From positions 55,642-119,641 of the forward strand of contig NZ_JAQBNR010000039.1 of the NCBI RefSeq assembly GCF_028288465.1: a stretch of 64,000 nucleotides of DNA, written 5' to 3'. This stretch comes from Ferruginibacter sp. (GTDB lineage Bacteria > Bacteroidota > Bacteroidia > Chitinophagales > Chitinophagaceae). The position numbers were made by a program, and so were the translations under genes. Numbering within the stretch: the stretch's first letter is position 1; the number at the start of each line of letters is the position of its first letter. This document shows positions 28,067 through 37,560 of this stretch, in pieces. The notes beneath the pieces were generated by a model. The model was not told where the DNA came from, did no database searches, and worked only from the letters and a program-made list of their open reading frames with translations.

Positions 28067-30136
28067 TTAATTTGGCAATTGAATGATAAACTTACTTCCG
28101 TTACCTTCCGTCGTCTCCACCTTCAATTCTCCGCCGTGTGCCTTTACAATATCGTAGGCCAATGATAAGCCTAAACCCGTTCCCTGTCCGGTGGGTTTGG
28201 TAGTAAAGAATGGTTGGAAGATTTTATCTTTTATTGATTCCGGAATGCCGTTGCCATTGTCGTTTACGCTGATTAAAGCTTTATCACCTGATTTTTTTGT
28301 ACTTACTGAAACAGTTGGTTCATATTTAGCCGCTGCCGGGGTTGCAACCGCCGACAGGGCTTTTTCGTTCGTTGCATAAAATGCATTGGTAAGTAAATTC
28401 AATATCACTCTTCCAATATCCTGCGGAATGATATTGATGTTGCCAATACTTTCATCAAAATGTGTTTTTACAGTAGCATTGAAAGATTTGTCTTTTGCCC
28501 GCATACCGTGGTAGGCCAGTCTCAAATATTCATCAGCTAACCTATTGATATCAATGGGCTCTTTTGCCCCATTACTGCTTCTGGAATGCTGCAACATTCC
28601 TTTTACAATCGCATCAGCACGTTTGCCATGATGATTTATTTTTTCTTCATTAGCTATTACATCATCTGCCAGTGTTTTAGCTTCATCAATATTTCCTTTC
28701 TCCAGTTCATCTTTCATTTCAGCCAGAATTTCTTTATTAACTTCTGAAAAGTTGTTGACAAAGTTCAACGGGTTTTGGATTTCATGTGCTATGCCAGCAG
28801 TAAGCTCTCCAAGGCTTGCCATTTTTTCACGCTGAATTAATTGTGATTGGGTTTCTTTCAGTTCCGTAAGGGTTGTTTGTATTTCTTCTTTTTGCCGGTT
28901 GGTTTCTTCGTATAAACCAGCCAGCTCTACATTGCGCAACCGATATATTTCCGCCTCATTTTTTGCGTTTTCTACTTTATGAGAAATCTCAAGGTGTTGA
29001 ATTTTTTGATTCAGACTATCTGTATGAATCTGTTTATAAAGACTAATATAGATTTCAATGTGTGCAAGCGCTTCCTGGTGAAGATTAAATTGTTTACAGG
29101 CTTCATAGAATCCTAAATGAATTTTAGCAAGCAAATCAAGGGCTTTGATTTCTTCCCCCAACTGCAACGCATGATTCAGTAACGCAACTACCTTGTTGCA
29201 AAGTTGCTCAGTAATACTTTCTGTTAATTGAAGTTCTGCCAAAAACAACATTACTTCAGCCTGTCCTCTTTTATCCTGAATAACCTTCCGGATGGCTAAA
29301 CTTTCATTATAGTAGGTATTTGCTTTTTGGTAATCTGCTAACTCCTTACAAATATTTCCCAGGTTAACGAGCGCATTTCCCTCGCCTTTTTTATCGCCTA
29401 TGGTATGAGAAATAGACAATGCCCTTGAACAAAACTCAAGTGCTTTATCATACTCCTTTAATTTATAGTGTATGATGCCTATATTATCCAGGCATCCAGC
29501 TTGTCCCCATTGGTCGCCTAATATCTGACGAGAGTCCAGGCTCTCATGATAATATTCAATTGCGTTGGTAAAATCGCGCATTTCAAAATAAATGAGCCCG
29601 ATTAGATTTAGACAATATGATTTTGGCATAAGCAGGTCATGCTCACGGGCTACGGACAAGCCTTGCAGAAGATAAGTGAGTGCAGTTTCAAAGTCGCCCA
29701 AATACTTATAGGTTGCTCCCAGGTGATAACTAGTAAGCGACTCTCCCTCTTTATTACCAGTTTGCTGTCTTATTGCTAACGCTTTAAAAAGATAATCCAA
29801 TGAAGCGGCATAATTTCCGTAGCTACGTTGTATAATACCGTTGTATTCATAAACTGAGGTCTGACCATTCAAATCATCCAGTGATTCAAATAAAGGCAAT
29901 GCTTTATCACAATACGCAAGCGCCTCCTGGTGCTTTGAAAGGCGAATCAGCGTGAAAGCAAAAGTGCGGTATCCTTCTGCCTTCCCTTTTACATAATTTA
30001 TTTCTTCAGCAAGCTGGAAGGCTTCCCTGCTAAGTTCATGGGCCCTGGTGGAGTCTGCTACACGTATTTCCCACGCAAGTTTATTTAGCTGGTCTATTTT
30101 TTCTGATGCTGAAACGTAGCCTTCTTTATTTTCCAT
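28067..30136 (-). CDS. Soluble TPR histidine kinase
   Basis: The 689-residue kinase has no signal peptide and no membrane helix. Residues 1 to about 370 are TPR repeats (for example [21 protein letters not shown] and [19 protein letters not shown]), followed by a coiled coil (about 375-435) and the kinase core. The phospho-acceptor is His451 in [13 protein letters not shown]-box [12 protein letters not shown]1 DNGNGIP and GTGLGLS follow. It should respond to a cytoplasmic partner through the TPR region. It lies 19 bp after the DinB-like gene, so the two are likely one transcript. No response regulator is adjacent. Confidence 0.93.
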   Translation of the reverse strand: MENKEGYVSASEKIDQLNKLAWEIRVADSTRAHELSREAFQLAEEINYVKGKAEGYRTFAFTLIRLSKHQEALAYCDKALPLFESLDDLNGQTSVYEYNGIIQRSYGNYAASLDYLFKALAIRQQTGNKEGESLTSYHLGATYKYLGDFETALTYLLQGLSVAREHDLLMPKSYCLNLIGLIYFEMRDFTNAIEYYHESLDSRQILGDQWGQAGCLDNIGIIHYKLKEYDKALEFCSRALSISHTIGDKKGEGNALVNLGNICKELADYQKANTYYNESLAIRKVIQDKRGQAEVMLFLAELQLTESITEQLCNKVVALLNHALQLGEEIKALDLLAKIHLGFYEACKQFNLHQEALAHIEIYISLYKQIHTDSLNQKIQHLEISHKVENAKNEAEIYRLRNVELAGLYEETNRQKEEIQTTLTELKETQSQLIQREKMASLGELTAGIAHEIQNPLNFVNNFSEVNKEILAEMKDELEKGNIDEAKTLADDVIANEEKINHHGKRADAIVKGMLQHSRSSNGAKEPIDINRLADEYLRLAYHGMRAKDKSFNATVKTHFDESIGNINIIPQDIGRVILNLLTNAFYATNEKALSAVATPAAAKYEPTVSVSTKKSGDKALISVNDNGNGIPESIKDKIFQPFFTTKPTGQGTGLGLSLAYDIVKAHGGELKVETTEGNGSKFIIQLPN

Positions 30137-30155
30137 ATCGGTAGACAGTTCAGTG

Positions 30156-30659
30156 TTAGGAAGATAAATCAGTTAACAGCCAGGCATCAGCTGTTCCCAA
30201 TTTTTGATCACTGCACAATTTTATGTGTAAAAATAACTGCAGCTTGTAGGCTGCCATAAATTTAATGCAGGTGGAAATAATGCCTTCTCCCAACGGCCCC
30301 TTTTCGCCCCAGGGGTACACAATTTCTTTATGAAACAAATCATCTTCCGTAAACTGGGTAAATAATTTATTGATGATGTCAATCTGTTCATCCATCAATG
30401 CAAGAAATTGTTCGTGTGGCAGCTTTTTGGAAGCCGCAGTTACTTCGCCAAAAAAAGTATTAAAGGGCAGATCACTTTTATTCATCCAATAGTCTAACGG
30501 CGCTGTTCCGATGATGCATAAATATTGCAGCAACTCGTGTATACTCCTCAGTTCTTCCTTTGTTTTAAAATCCATTTTATCGTGCGGAATTTTTGTATAA
30601 AGCCTTTTGCATATTTTCATTTCTTTCACGATGGCGTTTAGCAGGTGTTGTTTATACAT
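30156..30659 (-). CDS. DinB-like four-helix protein
   Basis: With the ATG at 30659 the protein has 167 residues: MYKQHLLNAIVKEMKICKRLYTKI, then ELRSIHELLQYLCIIGTAPLDYW and a third and fourth helix with FMAAYKLQLFLHIKL. This is the pattern of DinB/YfiT-type metal-dependent four-helix bundles, though the usual His triad is only partly evident (His in SIHELL and LFLHIK). A TTG at 30704 would give a longer product without family support. The short distance to the soluble TPR kinase suggests that the two act together, for example as ligand-binding partner and sensor; that is inference. Confidence 0.6.
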   Translation of the reverse strand: MYKQHLLNAIVKEMKICKRLYTKIPHDKMDFKTKEELRSIHELLQYLCIIGTAPLDYWMNKSDLPFNTFFGEVTAASKKLPHEQFLALMDEQIDIINKLFTQFTEDDLFHKEIVYPWGEKGPLGEGIISTCIKFMAAYKLQLFLHIKLCSDQKLGTADAWLLTDLSS

Positions 30660-30886
30660 GATGAATGGTTTTATTGATTGCTTATGAAAAATAAGTAAAA
30701 ACAATACGGGCGACTGGCTTTTGCTGCCGTATTCCTGGCCAATATTTTGCCATCAGTATTTTTGGACAACCGTTGTAACGATTAATCTTGCCGGAAAAGA
30801 AGCGTTTTAAATATAGATAGTGGAGATGCTAAAAGGTGCAATAAACATACTACATTTTATTGTAATTTTTTTAATATACCGGGGAT

Positions 30887-32926
30887 TTAAGGCAAAGCAG
30901 GTAAAAGAATAGTAAATATTGTACCATCATTTTCTTTATTATTCATTTTTATTTCACCCCGGTGCGCCTTAATGATATCATAGCTTAAACTCAAGCCCAG
31001 GCCCGTTCCCTGTCCGGTTGGTTTGGTGGTAAAGAAGGGTTGAAATATTTTGTCTACTATTTTTTGAGGGATGCCATTACCATTGTCTGTTACTTTTATT
31101 TCAACTTTATCAGCTAACTTTTTTGTACTTATTGAAACAGTTGGTTCATAGCCCTCAATTCCTGATTTCTTTTTCTGATCGACAGCATAAAAAGCATTGT
31201 TGAGCAAATTCAATAGCACCCTTCCAATATCCTGCGGTATCATATTGATGTGACCAATGGTTTCATCAAAATCTGTTTTTAAAGTGGCATTGAAGGAATT
31301 GTCTTTTGCTCTTATACCATGATAAGCCAATCTTAAATATTCATCAGCCAGTTTATTAATATTGGTGGATTCTTTTTTCCCGCTGCTGCTCTGGCTGTGC
31401 TGCAGCATCCCTTTTACGATGGCATCGGCCCGCTTACCGTGGTGATTTATTTTTTCCAGATTTTGTTTGATGTCTGACGAAATAATTTTTGCTTCTTCAA
31501 TATCTCCTTTGTTTAATTCTTCATTCATTTCATCAATCAGCTCATTGCTTACCTCACTAAAATTATTAACGAAGTTTAACGGGTTTTGAATTTCATGTGC
31601 AATGCCTGCGGTGAGTTCGCCAAGGCTGGCCATTTTTTCTGATTGAATGAGTTGTTGCTGAGTAGATTTCAATTCAGCATAGGCTTGCTCAATTTTAATT
31701 TTATCTCTTCGCTGGCGTCGTGAATTTCTATACAACATTGCGGCTATAAATATCAATAAGATAATTCCGGCAATAAAGGAATAGGTTCTTATCCTTGAGA
31801 TGGTTCTCAACTGTTCTGCCTTTTGCTCTTCTAATTTTAGCTGTTCACTAACCCCGGCTACCTGGAAGCTCTTTATTCTTTCCTCTTTATTTAATCCATT
31901 CTTTAAGGCAATTGCCTTTTTAAGGTATTGATATGCACTGTCCATTTGATGCACCCTGTCAAAAGCGGAGGAAAGCGATGAGTTGGCTGCTATTAAACCC
32001 AGGGTGTCGTTAATGTGGTGATAGATGTTTAAGGCCTTTCGGGAAAAATAAAAGAGAGAATCTGCATTCCCATCGCTTTGTGAAATATCTGCCAGTGACT
32101 GGTAGGCCATGCCTTCAAAATCCGGGCTTTCCGATTCAATATTGCTCTTTATGCTGCGCCTGTAAAATTCTTTGGCTTCTTTGGGCTTATTCCGTTGTTC
32201 ATATACTTTACCCAGATTCCAATAAGTAAGGCCTTTGTATTTTTTATGACCTGATCTGTCACTATAAATGATAGATCTATTAAATGCAGACTCCGCTGAA
32301 TCGAGGTTTCCCTGTCCACGATAAGCTTCCCCGCTATTCATCCATGATAACGACATCATAGCGTCATCCTGAAGCTGGTTGTTTAACTGATGTACAATTT
32401 GATGGAGCTGCAGGGATTTTGCATATTCGCCGGTGAAATAGTTAACGATTGCCAGGTGCTGGTATATGCCGGCAAGCACCGTAATGCGGGCATGGTATGC
32501 ATCGTTTTTAAAAGACAACAAGGCGGGGCGCCACATACCTTTTTCGATTCCGTCCTGCGATGCCAATGACCTGGCCACGAGCAAAAATTTCAATCCACCC
32601 GAATAGTTCTGGATCGAACAGGATACGTATCCGTTCCTGCTCAATGCCTCGGCCTCCCAAACAGGTTGTTTTGTTTTGCGGGCCAGTGTCAGCATTTCCT
32701 CATAATATTGTAAAGCTGCCGGCCGGTTACTTTCCTGGTAATACAATGCAATCTCCCTGTCCACATACATTTTCAGCGTGTCATTTGTAGAAACAGTTAA
32801 CATCTTTTTTAAGCTATCCACCTGCTCACGGGAAGGTTCCTGCCAATAAGGATTGTTTTGTGCATTATTGTAAAACGGCAACAATAAGAAGCAAGCGATC
32901 ATTAAATATTTATGGTGAATTTTCAT
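30887..32926 (-). CDS. TPR histidine kinase with one membrane helix
   Basis: From the ATG at 32926 the protein has 679 residues with a signal peptide (MKIHHKYLMIACFLLLPFYNNAQ), a periplasmic TPR region (about 30-360), a membrane helix (about 381-399), a coiled coil, and the kinase core with phospho-acceptor His444. N-box NLLNNAFYAVD, G1 DNGNGIP and GTGLGLS are intact. An in-frame ATG at 32962 lies inside the fragment of the preceding kinase and would spoil the signal peptide. The true start comes two bases after that fragment's stop, so it was once the next gene of a kinase operon. Confidence 0.93.
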   Translation of the reverse strand: MKIHHKYLMIACFLLLPFYNNAQNNPYWQEPSREQVDSLKKMLTVSTNDTLKMYVDREIALYYQESNRPAALQYYEEMLTLARKTKQPVWEAEALSRNGYVSCSIQNYSGGLKFLLVARSLASQDGIEKGMWRPALLSFKNDAYHARITVLAGIYQHLAIVNYFTGEYAKSLQLHQIVHQLNNQLQDDAMMSLSWMNSGEAYRGQGNLDSAESAFNRSIIYSDRSGHKKYKGLTYWNLGKVYEQRNKPKEAKEFYRRSIKSNIESESPDFEGMAYQSLADISQSDGNADSLFYFSRKALNIYHHINDTLGLIAANSSLSSAFDRVHQMDSAYQYLKKAIALKNGLNKEERIKSFQVAGVSEQLKLEEQKAEQLRTISRIRTYSFIAGIILLIFIAAMLYRNSRRQRRDKIKIEQAYAELKSTQQQLIQSEKMASLGELTAGIAHEIQNPLNFVNNFSEVSNELIDEMNEELNKGDIEEAKIISSDIKQNLEKINHHGKRADAIVKGMLQHSQSSSGKKESTNINKLADEYLRLAYHGIRAKDNSFNATLKTDFDETIGHINMIPQDIGRVLLNLLNNAFYAVDQKKKSGIEGYEPTVSISTKKLADKVEIKVTDNGNGIPQKIVDKIFQPFFTTKPTGQGTGLGLSLSYDIIKAHRGEIKMNNKENDGTIFTILLPALP

Positions 32927-32928
32927 TT

Positions 32929-33027
32929 TTATCCTATCGGCAATTGAATTTTGAATGTACATACTTCGTTTTCTTTTGTTTCCATCTTCAACTTACTACT
33001 ATGTGTTTTTATAATATCATAACTTAT
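32929..33027 (-). pseudogene. 3'-end fragment of a lost TPR histidine kinase
   Basis: On the minus strand, 32 codons read ISYDIIKTHSSKLK, then METKENEV and CTFKIQLPIG with a stop at 32931-32929. This matches the last residues of the neighbouring kinases (LSYDIIKAHGGEIKVETKE to IQLPI), so it is the end of a HATPase domain. Upstream the homology stops abruptly at 33027, inside the left inverted repeat of the GxxExxY element. The rest of the gene is missing. The ATG of the next kinase follows after two bases, as in the intact parts of the array. Confidence 0.85.
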
Positions 33028-33046
33028 CTGAATCACGGATTTAAAT
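33025..33046 (+). repeat. Left terminal inverted repeat
   Basis: Contains the core CTGAATCACGGATTTAAAT and is the exact reverse complement of 33482-33503. Partial copies of the same theme (GGATTTTTGGATTTCAC) follow inside. Confidence 0.9.
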
Positions 33047-33073
33047 GGATTTTTGGATTTCACTGATCTCATG

Positions 33074-33453
33074 TTAGCGTACAACTCTTTTAATGGTTAA
33101 GCTTTTACTTCCAAAATTTATTAGCAACCCAACTTCGAGTTTGTAGGCTTTCAGGTAATTTAATATCTGGGCAAGATGCACATCTTCAAATTGTATGATC
33201 GCTTTCAACTCCACTAATACTTTCCCTTCTACAACAAAGTCCGCCCTTCTTGTTCCAATCGGTTCCTGCAATTCTTTATAAAAAATTTCCTGCTCAATCT
33301 CCCTTGCATAGGATAGTCGGGCTTGAGTAAATCCCAGGCCAGGGCTCTTTGATAAATTACTTCCTGAAACCCATTCCCTAAAAACTTATGGACCTCAAAG
33401 GAAGCGCCTATGATTTTTTCTGTTATTTCTTTATATTTTAATTCTGCTGTCAT
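33074..33453 (-). pseudogene. GxxExxY protein gene, frameshifted
   Basis: The ATG at 33453 starts MTAELKYKEITEKIIGASFE and reaches the name-giving motif GFQEVIY. The frame breaks after WDLL near 33329. In another frame the protein goes on as QARLSYAREIEQEIFYKEL, then EPIGTRRADFVVEGKVLVEL, and ends LLINFGSKSLTIKRVVR with a stop at 33074. Together these give about 126 residues, the usual length of the family, which has a PD-(D/E)XK-like fold (RADFVVE and VELKA hold the acidic and Lys positions). One missing base explains the break. The gene fills almost the whole space between the inverted repeats. Confidence 0.82.
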
Positions 33454-33481
33454 ACTATAAATCTGTGCAATCAGTTAATCA

Positions 33482-33503
33482 ATTTAAATCCGTGATTCAG
33501 ATA
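33482..33503 (-). repeat. Right terminal inverted repeat
   Basis: Exact reverse complement of 33025-33046, with the core ATTTAAATCCGTGATTCAG. It overlaps the stop codon of the adjacent kinase fragment. Confidence 0.9.
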
Positions 33504-33558
33504 TTTGGTAATTGAATTATAAACTCCGGCCGAACCCCTCAGCACTTTCCACTTCCGA
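33497..33558 (-). pseudogene. Second, frameshifted 3'-end fragment of a histidine kinase
   Basis: On the minus strand, SEVESAEG (33558-33535) and, in another frame, EFIIQLPNI with a stop at 33499-33497 resemble the last about 20 residues of the array kinases (KVETxEGxGxEFIIQLPN). A frameshift separates the two parts. The fragment starts shortly after the stop of the HisKA_2 kinase and ends in the right inverted repeat. It is short, so the call depends on the strong match of the end FIIQLPN. Confidence 0.65.
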
Positions 33559-33580
33559 AGTGATCCATATGCTTTGAACG

Positions 33581-35476
33581 CTATGCCCTTACTGATGCAG
33601 GCTTCTTAAATAGCAAAGTCACAATCGTTCCGTTATTGATTTCATAGGTTAATTTACCATCCAGTTGTTTTGTCAAAAGGTTCACTAATTGCGTCCCGAA
33701 ACCTGTGCCTGTTGCTTTTTCATTGATTGATTTGCCGATACCATTGTCTGAAATTTTCAATAAAAGCAGTCCTTCAGCATTCACTGCTTTGTCTTCTTCG
33801 GTTAAACTGATTTTGATTGCCCCGTTTTCTTTTTCATTAAAAGCGTATTTCAATGAATTGGTCAATAGCTCGTTGGTGATAAGGCCAACTGAAATAGCAG
33901 TGTCCACATCTAACACCAATTTAGGCATATCACATTCCACTTTGATATGGCCTTCTGCGTTGAAAGAATCGAGAATATTCTCACTGAGATGGATAAAATA
34001 ATCCCGCATTTCAATGGCTGCTAAATTTTCGCCCTGATACAGTTTTTGATGAATAATACCCATTGAATGTACCCGGTTTTGGCTTGCCAGCATAGCCGAT
34101 TGTACAGAGGGGTCGTCAATTTGAGCGGATTGTAAGGCCAAAAGACTGGATACTACTTCGAGATTATTTTTAACGCGGTGATGGATCTCTTTTAATAACA
34201 ATTCATTTTCTGCATTTCTTGCAGCGAGCGATACCTGGGTAGTTTTGAGTTCTGTTACAGTTTTTTCTATCTCCTCATTTTTATCTTTTAAAGCCAGGTT
34301 AGCTTTCACTTTTATTTTATTGCTTTTGTATAATACAAAGGCAATGATGGAAAAAAGCAGTAACGCAGATAATGAAAGCAGTAGTTGAGCCCTGCTTTTT
34401 ATTCTAATTCTTTTAGCTTCCGCTTCCTTCAATCTCAGCTGCTCTTTGAAACCAATATTTTGAAAATTAGTCAATGTTTTTATCTCTTTGCCATTGAGAG
34501 AATCACTCAATTTTTTAGATAGTTGCAAATAATAAAAGGCGCTGTCATACTTGTTTTCATCTTTAAAACTTAAAGCAAGGGCTGTATATGCGTTTTCCAT
34601 TTCAGGAACATTACTACCCAACAATCTGTAGTTGGCAACACCTGCTTTAGCATAATACAAAGCAGAATCAACCCTGCCCAATTTTCGATAAGTGTCAGCC
34701 AATGCAAATTGGGTCAGCGCTATATAAAATGTATTTTGATTTTTCCTGAGTACCTCTAATGCTAACAGGTAATTGATTTTTGCATCTTCAAAATTTCCTT
34801 TTCTAAAAAGTATATCGCCAATAGCTTTATTGGATGCGCCGCCATAGTTTTTATTCTCCATTTGTTTTTCAACGGGCAAAACAATTTGCTGAAAGTAGAG
34901 AGCAGAATCCAATTTGCCCATATTTAAATAGGCGTTGGCAATATTATTATTGATGGTCCATCTTAAATTCAAATCATTCGTTTCCGTTTCGATTATTGTC
35001 TTTGCTTCTTTTAGTTCTGATAGCTGTTTATCAAAATTTTCCGTGCGGCCATACAACATAGCCAGGCTGTTTTTTATATAGCCTAATAATATTATCCTGT
35101 TTATTGTTGGATCACTGCTGGTAAAATACTTACTGAAAAAGGGCGTGATGATAACGTCCTTGGCAATATTTTTATCTTCAATTAATTTATTGGCAACAAG
35201 CAATTTAGTCAATGCGGTTCCATAGTCTCCGTTACTCAGCAATGTAAAGCCGAGGTCACTCAGGATACTTGCCTGGTAAAATTTTTGATTCAGTTTTTCT
35301 GCAGTTGAAAAAGCAATATCTGCATAGTAAATTGAGCTGTCCCTGTTAACTTCAGCATATTTTAAGGCCAACTCGCAAAAATTATTTAAACGAATGGTAT
35401 CATTTTGTCCTAATAAATCAACGGGATAACTAAACAGGATAAACAGGATGAGTAAATAACTTTTAATCCGTTTCAT
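33581..35476 (-). CDS. TPR histidine kinase of the HisKA_2 type
   Basis: The 631-residue kinase has a signal peptide (to about LLGQ, residue 24), a periplasmic TPR region (about 35-335), a membrane helix (about 364-383) and a cytoplasmic coiled coil. Its DHp domain differs from the neighbours: LLLKEIHHRVKNNLEVVSSL (phospho-acceptor His at 432/433) is the HisKA_2 signature. The HATPase has N-box NELLTNSLKYAF, G1 DNGIG and GTGFGTQLV. The sensor half resembles the other TPR kinases, so this looks like a domain swap. It lies 10 bp after the next kinase gene. Confidence 0.93.
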   Translation of the reverse strand: MKRIKSYLLILFILFSYPVDLLGQNDTIRLNNFCELALKYAEVNRDSSIYYADIAFSTAEKLNQKFYQASILSDLGFTLLSNGDYGTALTKLLVANKLIEDKNIAKDVIITPFFSKYFTSSDPTINRIILLGYIKNSLAMLYGRTENFDKQLSELKEAKTIIETETNDLNLRWTINNNIANAYLNMGKLDSALYFQQIVLPVEKQMENKNYGGASNKAIGDILFRKGNFEDAKINYLLALEVLRKNQNTFYIALTQFALADTYRKLGRVDSALYYAKAGVANYRLLGSNVPEMENAYTALALSFKDENKYDSAFYYLQLSKKLSDSLNGKEIKTLTNFQNIGFKEQLRLKEAEAKRIRIKSRAQLLLSLSALLLFSIIAFVLYKSNKIKVKANLALKDKNEEIEKTVTELKTTQVSLAARNAENELLLKEIHHRVKNNLEVVSSLLALQSAQIDDPSVQSAMLASQNRVHSMGIIHQKLYQGENLAAIEMRDYFIHLSENILDSFNAEGHIKVECDMPKLVLDVDTAISVGLITNELLTNSLKYAFNEKENGAIKISLTEEDKAVNAEGLLLLKISDNGIGKSINEKATGTGFGTQLVNLLTKQLDGKLTYEINNGTIVTLLFKKPASVRA

Positions 35477-35486
35477 TATACTGACT

Positions 35487-37556
35487 TTAGAGTGTTATGA
35501 TAAATGTTGTTTCTTCTCCCTCTCTTGTCTTTACCTTTAACTCTCCGCCATGGGCCTTCACAATATCATACGCCAATGATAAACCCAAACCCGTTCCCTG
35601 GCCCGTTGGTTTTGTTGTAAAGAACGGTTGAAAAATTTTATCTACTATTTTTTGAGGGATGCCGATACCATTGTCTTTTATGGTTATCAAAACTTTGCTC
35701 TTATTCCCATCCGACCCTGTACGGGCGGACCCTGAAGGGGCGCCGAGTCTTCGGGTTGTTAAGGTGACTACAGGTTCGTAGACTTTGCTTTCTGCTTTCT
35801 GCTTTAAGCTTTCCGCTTTTTGCTTTTCGTTCACAGCATAAAAAGCATTGTTGATTAAGTTTAACAACACTCTTCCAATATCCTGCGGAATGATGTTGAT
35901 GTTATCAATCGTTTCATCAAAATCAGTTTTTAATGTAGCATTGAAGGATTTGTCTTTTGCACGAAGCCCATGATAGGAGAGGCGTAGATATTCATCACAC
36001 AAAGCATTAATATCTGTGGGATCTTTTATACCACTGCTGCTTCCTGAGTGTTGCAGCATTCCTTTTACAATAGCATCGGCTCTTTTGCCATGGTGGTTTA
36101 TTTTTTCTTCATTTGATATGATATCATTGATTAACTCATTTTGCAAATCACCATCTGCTTTAGGTTTTAAGCGTTCGGCTTTCAGCTCTTCCAGCAGTTC
36201 TTTATTAACTTCACTAAAATTATTAACGAAGTTTAACGGGTTTTGAATTTCATGTGCAATGCCAGCGGTGAGTTCGCCAAGGGATGCCATCTTTTCGGAC
36301 TGAATAAGTTGGGATTGCGTGGATCTTAAATCACGTAAGGTTTTTTCTAAAATAGCATTAGCTTTTTGTCTTTGACGACTATTTCTGTTTTGAAATATAG
36401 CAAGCAGAATAAAAATAACCAGCGATCCAAATAAGCCAATCAGTATTAATTTGTTTTGAAAACCCGCTTGTTCTTCCACGATTTTATTTAGCCTTGTTTG
36501 TTCTTCAAAATCAACATTCTGAAATTGGGTGATTTTACTAACGGAGGCATCGTTAATACTATCACTTAAGAACTTCCCCTTTTTTAGATAATCCAATGCG
36601 GCTAAAGTATTCTTTTGTAATTCATAAATTAGTGAAAGTTGGGTATATCCCTTTGCGACAAGAGACTCATTTGGAATAGACTGTGCTAAAGCCACACATT
36701 TTAGCGTGTAATATAAAGCTGAATCTGGCTGATTATTTTTCAAATATAATTTCCCGTACTCCAGATAAACACCACTTAGCCCTATGAGCTGATTGCTAAC
36801 AATACCGGCGTTAGCTGATTTTGTAAAGTATTCCTTGGTTGAATCATATTGATGCTGGTTTTCGTAATAGAGGCCAATAAATTTATAGATATCAACCAGC
36901 CCTCTTGCATAAGGTGAATTTTGACTATATAATAATGCCAGTTGATAATATTTAAAGGCGGAATCCGACTGATTGTTTTTAAAAAATAACGCCCCGATAT
37001 TTCTTGTAGTGAGCGATAATATTTTTTTATTCTGTAATTTTTTACCAATGTCAAATGCTTCGTTCAGCTGGGATCGTGCAGTTTTGTATAGCTTTAATGA
37101 AGTATATAATCTTGAAAGCTCAAAATGAATCATCCCAAGGATAGAAAGCCTGGCATCGTCGGGATTGTTTGAGTAAGAAAATTTGGAATATCCCCAACCG
37201 TTTTCCGAAGATGTTGGATTATCTGCCAGCTTCACAGCCTTATAGTAAAATTTCAAAGCAGAGGATACATCACCCTGCCACGATTTTACATACGCAATTT
37301 GTTCATAAGCATCTGCTTCGTATAATTGTAAGTTTAGCTTCTTTGCGAATGACAATTGCTTTTCATGATAAAACAAGGCACTATCTACTTTACCTTCTTG
37401 CTGATAAAACCCCATTTGTCTATAGATATCCATTTTCACGGTATCATTGGTAGTATTTAGCAACGCATAATGTAAACTATCAAAAAATCGAGAATTTTGC
37501 GCTGGCGAAATAAATGGGAGCAATAGAAAAACTATCATGCCTCTAACTATCTTCAT
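35487..37556 (-). CDS. TPR histidine kinase with repeat-expanded linker
   Basis: The 689-residue protein has a signal peptide (MKIVRGMIVFLLLPFISPAQ), TPR repeats (about 30-340), a membrane helix (about 370-388), coiled coil, and core with phospho-acceptor His435. The HATPase has N-box NLINNAFYAVN, G1 DNGIGIP and GTGLGLS. Two insertions make it differ from its paralogues: KQKAESLKQKAESK before the central sheet, from a short DNA repeat, and GAPSGSARTGSDGN, from a GC-rich near-palindrome at 35706-35735. Both lie in loops where relatives vary. It is in a tight run with its neighbours (gaps 10 and 4 bp), so the three genes from 39567 to 33581 are one operon. Confidence 0.93.
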   Translation of the reverse strand: MKIVRGMIVFLLLPFISPAQNSRFFDSLHYALLNTTNDTVKMDIYRQMGFYQQEGKVDSALFYHEKQLSFAKKLNLQLYEADAYEQIAYVKSWQGDVSSALKFYYKAVKLADNPTSSENGWGYSKFSYSNNPDDARLSILGMIHFELSRLYTSLKLYKTARSQLNEAFDIGKKLQNKKILSLTTRNIGALFFKNNQSDSAFKYYQLALLYSQNSPYARGLVDIYKFIGLYYENQHQYDSTKEYFTKSANAGIVSNQLIGLSGVYLEYGKLYLKNNQPDSALYYTLKCVALAQSIPNESLVAKGYTQLSLIYELQKNTLAALDYLKKGKFLSDSINDASVSKITQFQNVDFEEQTRLNKIVEEQAGFQNKLILIGLFGSLVIFILLAIFQNRNSRQRQKANAILEKTLRDLRSTQSQLIQSEKMASLGELTAGIAHEIQNPLNFVNNFSEVNKELLEELKAERLKPKADGDLQNELINDIISNEEKINHHGKRADAIVKGMLQHSGSSSGIKDPTDINALCDEYLRLSYHGLRAKDKSFNATLKTDFDETIDNINIIPQDIGRVLLNLINNAFYAVNEKQKAESLKQKAESKVYEPVVTLTTRRLGAPSGSARTGSDGNKSKVLITIKDNGIGIPQKIVDKIFQPFFTTKPTGQGTGLGLSLAYDIVKAHGGELKVKTREGEETTFIITL
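35703..35735 (-). repeat. GC-rich palindrome-like insert in kinase coding sequence
   Basis: The minus strand reads TCCGCCCGTACAGGGTCGGA and encodes SARTGSD. A related sequence at 37603-37629 encodes SARPGTD in the next kinase at another place in the protein. Confidence 0.5.
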
Positions 37557-37560
37557 AAAA

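Larger units (their letters stand above)
33025..33503. mobile_element. GxxExxY element with 22-bp terminal inverted repeats
   Basis: A 479-bp unit is bounded by perfect 22-bp inverted repeats (33025-33046 and 33482-33503) and contains only a GxxExxY gene. It separates two kinase fragments. GxxExxY genes are often met next to repeats of the AATCACGGAT / ATCCGTGATT type, but how they move is not established; no transposase is present here. Confidence 0.7.

Noticed and set aside
27965..28165. Plus-strand frame of 66 codons across the end of a kinase gene
   Set aside because: It runs antisense into the well-supported kinase and has no protein-like features.
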